From: Candidatus Melainabacteria bacterium
GTDB lineage: Bacteria; Actinomycetota; Actinomycetes; Mycobacteriales; Pseudonocardiaceae
Direction: 5' to 3'
Length of the DNA: 7,637 bases
NCBI GenBank assembly: GCA_903970565.1
Contig: CAJCJE010000450.1
Location: 1 to 7,637, forward strand
Part shown: in pieces, positions 1 to 6,400 of the stretch
Layout: every line of letters starts with the position of its first letter
Numbering within the stretch: position 1 is the first letter of the stretch
Position numbers and translations under genes: made by a program
Notes under the pieces: model-generated
What the model was told of the DNA's origin: nothing
Database searches by the model: none
Seen by the model: the letters and a program-made list of their open reading frames with translations, nothing else

Positions 1-191
1 GACTCGGCACGCAGGTACCGCACCAGACCGTCGACCCCACCGAACCCGCCGACGCGAGCGTCGCCCGCGGGCAACAGCGGCTGACTGGTTCGGCCGGCGA
101 GTGAGGACGTCACCCGATGACCGCCCCCGTCGTGCAGGGCCTGTGCCAGCGTGCGGGCCTGCGCGGTGCCACCCAGAATCAGTACCCTCAC
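1..191 (-). CDS. cobK: Precorrin-6A reductase, N-terminal part (cut by window edge)
   Basis: CobK uses NADPH to reduce precorrin-6A to precorrin-6B in the aerobic cobalamin pathway, in the cytoplasm. Only the first 63 codons lie in the window. The translation begins VRVLILGGTAQARTLAQAL, a Rossmann-type nucleotide-binding start with the LILGGTxxAR signature of the family. It continues with SLAGRTSQPLLP and RVGGFGG, both characteristic of CobK/CbiJ. The GTG start (complement of 189-191) is chosen because the family N-terminus begins exactly there and an AGGG (complement of 199-202) lies 7 bases upstream. It is divergent from cobF, which makes its substrate, and this supports the assignment. The gene continues leftward out of the window; no disruption is visible in the part seen. 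Confidence 0.9.
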   Translation of the reverse strand, partial: MRVLILGGTAQARTLAQALHDGGGHRVTSSLAGRTSQPLLPAGDARVGGFGGVDGLVRYLRAE

Positions 192-258
192 CGGGAAACC
201 CTAACGACGAACCAGTAGATCCACGACCGCAGCGGCCGGCAGGAGAGACAACACACCC
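192..258. promoter_or_regulatory. Divergent cobK/cobF intergenic region with both ribosome-binding sites
   Basis: These 67 bp separate the two divergent corrin genes, so promoters for both should lie here or overlap the opposite gene. An AGGAG at 241-245 is the probable ribosome-binding site of cobF, about 13 bases before its ATG. The complement of 199-202 (AGGG) serves cobK. I see no convincing -35/-10 pair; TAGATC at 216-221 is only a weak -10 candidate for the plus strand. The gap is too short for a full cobalamin riboswitch. Confidence 0.5.
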
Positions 259-1041
259 ATGCGAGAGATTCTGGTCATCGGGATCGGCGCCGGAAATCCG
301 GAATACATCACCGTCCAGGCCATCAACGCGCTCAACTCCGCCGACGTGTTCTTCGTGGTGGACAAGGGCGAGGACAAGAGCAGTCTGCTCGCGCTGCGCA
401 CCGACATCTGCGACCGCCACATCAACGACCAGAACTACCGACTGGTGCAGATCCCCGAACCACCGCGCGACCGCGAAGCCAGTGCCTACGCCGAAGCCGT
501 GCAGGACTGGCACGAACGGCGAGCCGGACTCGTCGAAGCCGCGATCATCGAACACCTGCCCGACGACGGTCACGGCGCGTTCCTCGTCTGGGGTGACCCA
601 GCGCTCTACGACAGCACACTGCGCGTCATCGAACGTGTTCTCGACCGAGGCAACGTCGCGTTCGACTACCGCGTCATCCCCGGCATCACCGCCGTGCAGG
701 CCCTCGCCGCGCAACATCGGCTGCCTCTCAACCGCATCGGCGAACCAGTGCACATCACCACCGGGCGCCGGCTCACCTCAGGACTCCCGGATGGCCTGGA
801 CAGCGCCGTGGTGATGCTCGATCCCGGACTGGCGTGTGCCGACCTCGACGACCCCGATCTGCATATCTACTGGGGCGCCTACCTCGGCACGCCGCAGGAG
901 GAGCTGCGCTCCGGACGGGTCCGCGACGTCGCCGACGAGATCGCCAGAACCAAACAGGAACTTCGCCGGCAACACGGCTGGATCATGGACACCTACCTGA
1001 TCCGACGCGAATCTCCGCCCTCCTCGGAGGGAAGAACGTGA
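259..1041 (+). CDS. cobF: Precorrin-6A synthase (deacetylating)
   Basis: CobF is the SAM-dependent C-1 methyltransferase of aerobic corrin synthesis. It converts precorrin-5 plus SAM and water into precorrin-6A and releases acetate. The 260-residue product matches the usual family length of about 250-260. Visible signatures are GIGAGNP (residues 8-14) in the N-terminal tetrapyrrole-methylase fold, WGDPALYDST (111-120), VIPGITAVQALA (139-150), GEPVHITTGRRL (161-172) and the CobF-typical C-terminal GWIMDTYLIRR (240-250). The ATG at 259 is the natural start because MREILVIGIG aligns with the family N-terminus, and AGGAG at 241-245 precedes it. It is divergent from cobK, the next enzyme in the pathway. 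Its 3' end contains a GGAGGG that could be a ribosome-binding site for an overlapping GTG. The reading frame appears intact and functional. Confidence 0.93.
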   Translation: MREILVIGIGAGNPEYITVQAINALNSADVFFVVDKGEDKSSLLALRTDICDRHINDQNYRLVQIPEPPRDREASAYAEAVQDWHERRAGLVEAAIIEHLPDDGHGAFLVWGDPALYDSTLRVIERVLDRGNVAFDYRVIPGITAVQALAAQHRLPLNRIGEPVHITTGRRLTSGLPDGLDSAVVMLDPGLACADLDDPDLHIYWGAYLGTPQEELRSGRVRDVADEIARTKQELRRQHGWIMDTYLIRRESPPSSEGRT

Positions 1042-1301
1042 CAGTACCGCGTCAGGTGACGCCGGCCCCGCACAGCGGAACACCGCGCCAACCGCGAGCG
1101 CCGAAGTGCCGAGCAGGCGTGGAGTCGTGCCGTCGAGCCTTCGGTCAGCGTGTTCGCCCACGGCGTGAGTCCGGCACATCCCGCAGGTCAGCCGCGCGAG
1201 GCAGAGCCCCGGAGGGCATCCGCCGCCGTCCGTCGACCCACTCCCGACGCTCTCGCTCGATGCACATCACCTGCCCTGCACGCGGCACTGTCCCTCGGTG
1301 A
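1038..1301 (+). other. Open frame with strong start signal at cobF stop; probably not a functional gene
   Basis: GTG at 1038-1040 overlaps the cobF stop (GTGA), and GGAGGG at 1026-1031 lies 6 bases upstream, the classic arrangement for translational coupling. The frame runs for 87 codons, but the product is rich in Arg, Pro and Ser, has no domain I recognise, and lacks the strong third-position G/C bias of cobF. I think a real downstream gene once began here and its body has been lost or scrambled. A short expressed peptide cannot be ruled out. Confidence 0.2.
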
Positions 1302-1376
1302 CGAGGTCATCGCCGTCAGCGTCCACCCGACGCCGAACAGAGCAGCACCTTCCGCACCCGGCTGACGACCCGATAA
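1273..1376 (+). pseudogene. Remnant resembling the cytoplasmic tail of an APC-type amino-acid permease
   Basis: The frame starting at 1273 reads ALHAALSLGDEVIAVSVHP, with G/C at most third positions. This resembles the soluble C-terminal domain found after the membrane part of some actinobacterial APC-family permeases. At 1327-1328 the sense switches frame: reading from 1329 gives DAEQSSTFRTRLTTR before a TAA at 1374-1376. Joining the two segments at the Pro codon gives a natural continuation (...VSVHP-DAEQS...), as if one base had been deleted. No membrane segments remain upstream, so this is at most a fragment. The family call is from memory of that tail motif and is tentative; the frame switch is seen directly. 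Confidence 0.4.
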
Positions 1377-1545
1377 CCACCCCTGGTCCGGGCGGTCTCG
1401 GGTGTCGTTGCGGCTGTCAGTCCGTCGCAGACCTGTCCGGCGACCGCACGGAGGGCTACGCTCGGGACACACAGCACCGCACCGCAGCCTCGCGCCTGGC
1501 CTGCCCGGCCTCGGCGTGGCGGATCGTGGTGCTTCCCGCTCCAGT

Positions 1546-1590
1546 CCTTGGCGGCGCACGCGCGTCGAGTCGTAGACGCGCCAAGGAGGT
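1546..1590 (+). promoter_or_regulatory. Inverted repeat overlapping a near-perfect Shine-Dalgarno sequence
   Basis: CCTTGGCG at 1546-1553 is exactly complementary to CGCCAAGG at 1579-1586. AAGGAGGT at 1583-1590, a near-perfect ribosome-binding site, begins inside the right arm. A competing inner stem pairs GCGCGTC (1560-1566) with GACGCGC (1575-1581) around an 8-base loop and would leave the site free. ATG at 1598 follows with 7 bases of spacing. The outer and inner stems share bases 1579-1581, so they are mutually exclusive at full length. The geometry is what translational control by leader folding would look like, but no ligand or factor is implied. Confidence 0.4.
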
Positions 1591-1597
1591 CATCGGT

Positions 1598-1927
1598 ATG
1601 TCCGCACCGGCTCCGCCACCCTGCGTCCGGACTCGCTGGACGGGTGGCCGGCAACGTTGTCGGGAATTCTCCGTGCCGTGATCGCGTTTCGCTCGTAGTT
1701 GCCGCCAAAGTCCTAAGTGGACTGACAGCAGCGATGATGTCCTGCTCGGGACGCCTACGCCGAGGAGACACCGCTGTCCCGATGTCCACATCGGCCCGTT
1801 CACGGTCGCACTTCAGTTCCTGAGCAACGACAAGGGGTACTCAACCCATGCCTTCACCAGCACCGACGAAGTCAACGCCGCAGGCTACGCCACCCGCGCG
1901 GCGATCGCCGTCCAGCAGGCCGTGTGA
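1598..1927 (+). pseudogene. Decayed N-terminal half of a GAF-ANTAR regulator
   Basis: ATG at 1598 follows AAGGAGGT with 7-base spacing, so it looks like a genuine gene start. Its frame meets TGA at 1679-1681 and again at 1925-1927. Between the stops, the 3' part reads GPFTVALQFLSNDKG, then STHAFTSTDEVNAAGYATR and AAIAVQQAV. This is the pattern of the last strands and helix of a GAF domain. The stretch 1615-1677 makes better coding sense in another frame (LRPDSLDGWPATLSGILRAV, ending at a TAG), which suggests indels. After the second TGA the same frame continues RDRLRAV into the ANTAR domain at 1946, as in GAF-ANTAR proteins, RNA-binding antiterminators with a sensory domain. Most of the GAF core is missing or unrecognisable. 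Confidence 0.55.
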
Positions 1928-1945
1928 CGCGACCGGCTCCGGGCC

Positions 1946-2551
1946 GTGATCAACCTCGACGTGATCGGTCGGGCCACTGGCATCCTGGTGCGGCGATACC
2001 GCATCGCCGTGATGACGGCCCTCGACCGGCTGGCGCGTGCCTTCCGGCGCGACGGCCGCGCACCCGCCAACCTGGCCGGCCGGCTCGTCGACGGAGAGCC
2101 CGACGAAGCAGCCGGCCGCTGTCGGTCAGTTTCTCCGTCCTGCCTTCCGGCAGGGGAAGCGGCTGTCGGTCTGCATGTCACCCGCAACCGAGCCACGGCC
2201 GCCGTGGTGGTGGTGAGCGCCTGCGGGGAGGTGGATGCCCGCACCGCACCGGAACTCGCGGCAGCGCTGCGGGAAGCGTGCGTCACCACACCCGTGCCAG
2301 ACTTGCTGGTGATCGATCTGACCGGAGTACGGTTCTTCTCCGCCGCTGGGCTGACCGTACTGCTCGCCACTCAGAACCATTGCCGTGAACGGCACATCGG
2401 TCTGCGGATCGTGGCTACCCATCGCAGCGTGCTACGCCCACTCCAGATCACCGGCCTGGACCGAGAGTTCGATCTCACTCCCTCGCTCCGGCAGGCAATT
2501 CACCCCCAGCGTGACGTGAGCGGGGTGGTTGGGTGGGGTCGCATCGCATGA
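1946..2551 (+). CDS. ANTAR-STAS domain protein (open 3' half of a broken regulator)
   Basis: This 201-residue frame has two recognisable domains. Residues 3-50 (starting NLDVIGRATGILVRRYRI) match an ANTAR domain, the RNA-binding antitermination module whose hallmark is xxVIGQAKGIL. Residues about 75-185 form a STAS domain of the anti-sigma-antagonist type, with CGEVDARTAPEL (93-104) and VIDLTGVRFFSAAGL (122-136). In SpoIIAA-like antagonists the phosphorylated serine lies in a DSSGL motif; here that segment is SAAGL, so the usual phosphoacceptor is alanine. The GTG at 1946 has no ribosome-binding site, and its frame is continuous with the GAF remnant upstream apart from TGA 1925-1927. It may therefore be the untranslated or weakly translated tail of a pseudogene. 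Alternatively it is a real ANTAR-STAS protein from GTG 1946 or ATG 2012; a start at 2012 would truncate the ANTAR domain. Confidence 0.6.
   Translation: MINLDVIGRATGILVRRYRIAVMTALDRLARAFRRDGRAPANLAGRLVDGEPDEAAGRCRSVSPSCLPAGEAAVGLHVTRNRATAAVVVVSACGEVDARTAPELAAALREACVTTPVPDLLVIDLTGVRFFSAAGLTVLLATQNHCRERHIGLRIVATHRSVLRPLQITGLDREFDLTPSLRQAIHPQRDVSGVVGWGRIA
2139..2154. repeat. Perfect hairpin between the ANTAR and STAS coding parts
   Basis: CCTGCC, a TTCC loop and GGCAGG form a perfect 6-bp stem with a four-base loop. It lies in the poorly conserved linker between the two domains (codons about 65-70) and is followed by GGGGAAG. It has no T-tract. The position suggests an old gene boundary, but chance in GC-rich DNA is possible. 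Confidence 0.3.
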
Positions 2552-2663
2552 TCCAGACGAGTACCTGATCACGAGCGAGCGCCTGATCGCCGACCAGAGC
2601 GTGACCCGGTCCCGCTCCTCGGCGGACGGACGCCGCTTGGCGTGACAGGGTTTCCGACGCCGG
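2552..2663. other. Convergent junction with a weak hairpin
   Basis: This short gap lies between the plus-strand STAS frame and the minus-strand acyltransferase, so transcription from both sides meets here. CGGCG (2620-2624) and CGCCG (2631-2635) can pair across a 6-base loop in either direction, with no T-tract. It is only a weak terminator candidate. A plus-strand frame running to TGA at 2643-2645 has striking third-position G/C bias but no recognisable domain and no start codon of its own beyond a TTG at 2529. Confidence 0.3.
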
Positions 2664-3440
2664 CTACTTCGACTCGGGGGGCTCGTAGACATATGGCCGC
2701 GTCGTGGTCAGAAACTGGAAACCGCGTTTGACAAGGGTGGGTTCCGACGTTGGCAGGGCGTCGACGATCGCATGTGTCCGGTTTCGGTTCTGGGCTTCGC
2801 GAAGGCGGCCGGCCACCAGCGCCGTGAACAGGCCGCGCAGTCGGTAGGCCGGCTTCGTGCGACCGCCGGCGATCTCGGCGAACGGGCTGCCCGGCGTGAA
2901 ATAGGTCCGGCCGCTGGCTGCGGGAACCCCGTCCGCGTAGGCGAGGTAGATGCTCAGCTCGTCGGGAGCGTCGCGCAGTGCGGCGGCCAGTTGTTCCCGT
3001 TCCGATTCGACGTTCTTGCGACCGACTTCGCGGGCGATGTCGGCGTAGTCCGCCAGTTCGGCCACATCGTGCACGCGGCGGATGTCGTACGGGGACACGC
3101 CGAAGGAGGCGATCGTCTCATCCGTGAGAGGCAGCGTCAGGACACGTTCCTCGTCATCGGGTTCGAATCCCGCTGCCACCAGCCGGTCCGGAAGTTCGGC
3201 GGGGACGTCGTGGCCGTAGGTCTTCCACTCCAGGGCATAGCCGGCCGCCGCAGCGCGGTCCTGCTCGGCACCGATCAGTGCATCGAGTTCCGCTGTCGGG
3301 CATTCCGTGAACACGATCCGGCATTCCGCACCGTCCGGCGACATTTCCCTTACCACGCGGCCATCCCGCGCCGGCTCGCCCAGTGTCCGGCGCAGGTCGT
3401 CGAGTCGGGTCAGCAACTCAGCTTGTTCGGTGTTGTTCAC
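2664..3440 (-). CDS. GNAT-family acyltransferase
   Basis: This 258-residue protein belongs to the GNAT superfamily, which transfers an acyl group, usually acetyl from acetyl-CoA, to an amine. The C-terminal GNAT core shows the CoA-binding motif A (YRLRGLFTALVAGRL, 199-213), then VDALPTSEP (226-234) and KRGFQFLTTTRPYVYE (238-253), typical of motif B. The N-terminal part has EWKTYGHDVP (71-80) and AAGFEPDDEE (89-98), also seen in this subgroup. The GTG start at 3438-3440 overlaps the NRPS stop by four bases (GTGA), so the two genes are translationally coupled and co-transcribed. A longer frame extending upstream is only the NRPS gene read out of frame. Possible roles are acylation of the peptide product (tailoring) or self-protection. 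The substrate cannot be read from sequence. ATG at complement 3342-3344 is a less likely start. Confidence 0.85.
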   Translation of the reverse strand: MNNTEQAELLTRLDDLRRTLGEPARDGRVVREMSPDGAECRIVFTECPTAELDALIGAEQDRAAAAGYALEWKTYGHDVPAELPDRLVAAGFEPDDEERVLTLPLTDETIASFGVSPYDIRRVHDVAELADYADIAREVGRKNVESEREQLAAALRDAPDELSIYLAYADGVPAASGRTYFTPGSPFAEIAGGRTKPAYRLRGLFTALVAGRLREAQNRNRTHAIVDALPTSEPTLVKRGFQFLTTTRPYVYEPPESK

Positions 3441-6400
3441 CGTTGGACCTGCTGAGCGCGGAGGATGTCGACTGTCGGGCGATTCTCGGTCATGGCGACA
3501 AGGATAGCGCGGAGTTTGGCCAGAAAAAGTTCGGCCCGACCCGGTGCGAAGATCTCGTCGTCGTAGGTCAGGACCAGATCCAGGTGATCCGGATAGTGCA
3601 CGAAGGTGAACTGTAGGTCGGCCTCCTTGGCACGACGGGGCAACTCCCTCGGCTGGAAAATCCCGGTCGTCCTCGACGCGGACGGTTGGTCCATAGCCAC
3701 CATCACGTCGAAACGTGGACTGCGTTCCGGGCCGCGCTGCCAGCCAAGATCCCGCATCGTCCACTCGTACGGGTATTCCTCGTGCTGAAATGCCAGCAGG
3801 ATGTCCTGCTGGGCACGGCGCAGCAGCGTTGCCACCGCATCGCCTTGTTTCAGTTGGAAGCGCAACGGGACGGTGTTGATGTAGCAGCCGATCTGACCGG
3901 CCAGCTCCCCGGACCCGCGACCGCTGGTGTAGGTGCCGATGACGACGTCGTCCAGCGCGGTTTCGGCGAGCAGCAGCAGACCCACGGCGCACCGGGCGAC
4001 GACGAACTCGGTGACCTCGTTCTCCCTGGCGAGCGCGGTGAATCGGGTGGTCAGCTCGTCCGGCAGGGTGCTGCGGACGCGCGTGCCGGACAGCGCGGTG
4101 ACTGCCGGGCGTGGAAAGTCGGTGGGAATCGGGACCAGTGATGACGCGCCGGCGAGTTCACCGGCCCAGAACTCTCGGTGGGCCGCCCGGCGCTGCGGGG
4201 TCAGGCGCGCCTGCCGTGCCGCGGCGACCTCCTTGAACTGGAATGGCAACGGCGGCAGATCGGGCCGGGTACCGGCGCGCAGGCTGTCGTACAGCGCCTG
4301 CCAGTCCGCCATGAGCACCTGGGCGGACACGCCGTCGGCGATCAGCTGGTGCATGGCGACCAGCAGGTTCCACCGGTCCGGTCCGGTCCGCAGCAGGTCG
4401 GCCCGAACCAGCGGCTGGGTTTCCGGATCAAACGGCTCTCGGATGCGCCGCTCGACGAACAGGCTCAGCGCGTCGGCCGGTTCGGCGGACAGTTCGCGCA
4501 CGTCGAACAGCAATGGCAGTTCGCCGGGCGCGTGCACGGTTTGCCCTGCCTCGCCCGCGATCGGGCCGTAGGTGGTGCGCAGGCTCTCGTGCCGTTCGGT
4601 GAGCAGCGCAAAGGCGTGTCGCAGGTGGCCGGGGTCGATGTCACCGGGCAGCTCGTAGAGGTCGTTGCGGTTGAACGCGGCCCGCTGGGTCGAGGTCCGC
4701 TCGATGTCCAGCGACATGTCCTGCGCCGGGGCGCAGTCGTATCGCCCGGGGCCACCGAGACCGGCGATCGGCTGGTCGGTGTCGGCAGCCGGTGCACGGG
4801 GCAGGGCGGCGGCGAGGCCGGCGATGGTCGGGGTGCTGAACAATGCGGCCAGGCCGGGGTCGGTGCCGAGATCCCGGCGCATCCGCGCCAGGATCTGCAT
4901 CGCTCGCAGCGAGTCGCCCCCCAGCGCGAAGAACTGGTCGGTGACCCCGATCCCCTGCTGTCCCAGCACGTCCTGCCAGATCCTGACCAGCGCGTGCTCC
5001 GTTTCGGTGCGGGGCGAAACGGCATCGGGTCGCGGCGCGCGGGCGTCGTCGCGCTGCCGCAGCGCGTTGCGGTCCACCTTGCCGTTGGCGGTCAGTGGCA
5101 GACGCTCCAGCACAACGAACTCGGCGGGCACCATGTGTTCGGGCAGTTCGCGCAGCAGGTGCTGGCGGCACTGCTCGACGGTGCCCTCCGGTGCCAGCAC
5201 GACGTAGCCGTGCAGTTGTGCGCCGCTGCCGGTACCTTTCACCACCACCGCCGCTGACCGGACCCCCTGACAGGCGTCCAGGCGCCGTTCGACCTCGCCG
5301 AGATCGATCCGGAAACCCCGCACCTTCACCTGGGTGTCGTTGCGGCCCAGGTATTCCAGCGTGCCGTCCGGTCGCCAGCGACCGCCGTCGCCGGTGCGGT
5401 ACATCCGCCGTCCCGGCACGAACGGGTCGTCGAGGAACGCTTTCGCGGTCTGCTCCGGCGCGTTGAGATAGCCGCGGCCGACGCAGATGCCGGACACGAA
5501 GATCTCACCGCGTTCGCCGTGGGGCACCACCCGAAGGTGTTCGTCAAGCACGTAGAGGTAGGTGTTGGGGATGGGGCGGCCCAGCGGCACGGTGTCGGTG
5601 GACACCGGGTCGCGGATGATGTGGTGCGTGACGTCGTCGGAGGCTTCCGTCGGCCCGTAGGCGTTGACCACCGGCACCCCTGGGTAGGCGGCCAGCCAGC
5701 GGTTCACCTGCCGGGGTAGGCAGGCTTCGCCGGTGACCATCAGGTATTGCAGGGATTGCAGGGTGATCGGCCGGTCGACCTGCTGCCAGGCGTCCAGCAT
5801 CACGTCAAGGTAGGAGGGAACGACCTCCAGCACGGTGACGTGCTCGCCCTGCAACCGATCGGCGAACCCGAGCGGGTCGAGCTGCGCGGGCTCGTCGACG
5901 ATGACGGTCCGGCCGCCGAGGAACGGCGCGGCGAACATCTGCCACAGCGAGATGTCGAAACTGTTCGAGGCGTTCTGCACGACGACGCTGTGCTGGTCCA
6001 ACCCCAGTTCGTCGATTTTGGCGTGCAGGTGGTTGAGCATCCCGAGGTGCTCGATCATGACGCCCTTCGGCACGCCCGTTGAACCGGAGGTGTAGATGAC
6101 ATACGCGACACCGGTCTCGTCGATCGGGCGGTCGAGGTCGCTTCCGTCGAGTTCCGCCGCGGCGTCGGCGCTCAGGTCGACAACCGCGCAGCGGTCCGGA
6201 ATGTGCTCGCGCAGGTCGGGCCGGGCCTGTGCGGGGTCAACCGCGGCCAGCCGCACGCACGCGGATTCCAGCATCATCCGGATGAACGCCGGTGGATAGC
6301 CGGGGGCCACGGGAAGGTAGGCCGCGCCGCACTTCCACAGCGCGAGAATGCTCTGCACCATCAGCGGCGAGCGGTCCATCACCAGGGCGACCACATCGCC

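Larger units (their letters stand above)
1042..1597. other. Gene-poor stretch with remnants
   Basis: No intact gene is supported between cobF and the regulator remnant. All open frames on both strands here read as Arg/Pro/Ser-rich shadow translations. Inside the stretch I can point to the orphan start at 1038, a probable permease-tail remnant at 1273-1376 and an inverted repeat with ribosome-binding site at 1546-1590. I see no tRNA, no insertion-sequence ends and no CRISPR repeats. Confidence 0.6.

Noticed and set aside
101..814. A 237-codon plus-strand frame overlapping cobK and cobF
   Set aside because: It is Pro/Arg/Ser/Thr-rich with no motifs and lies over two clearly identified genes in other frames.
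1415..1442. CAGTCCGTCGCAGACCTGTC, loosely like a B12 box
   Set aside because: Spacing and core bases differ from the consensus, and no matching upstream riboswitch core or downstream cobalamin gene is present.
1316..1803. Minus-strand open frames of 157 and 115 codons in the gene-poor stretch
   Set aside because: Their products are Arg/Ala-rich without recognisable domains, and the plus strand carries better coding signals (GAF-like segment, ribosome-binding site).
1966..1982. GGGCCACTGG resembling part of a cobalamin riboswitch, attractive because of the nearby cob genes
   Set aside because: It encodes the conserved GRATG of the ANTAR domain, and no B12 box or other conserved riboswitch elements accompany it in the right order.
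3157..3178. GGGTTCGAATCCCGC, which looks like a tRNA T-arm
   Set aside because: It lies inside the well-supported GNAT coding sequence. No acceptor, D-arm or anticodon arm fits upstream, and the stem is only four pairs.
3441..3992. Upstream extension of the GNAT frame to 442 codons
   Set aside because: The extension overlaps the terminal condensation domain in another frame and is low-complexity. The GTG overlapping the NRPS stop is the natural start.
4178..5257. A 359-codon plus-strand open frame opposite the NRPS, with others at 2772-3455 and 3686-4141
   Set aside because: These are antisense shadows of high-GC coding DNA. The minus-strand frames have complete NRPS/GNAT motifs, and the plus-strand products show no domains.
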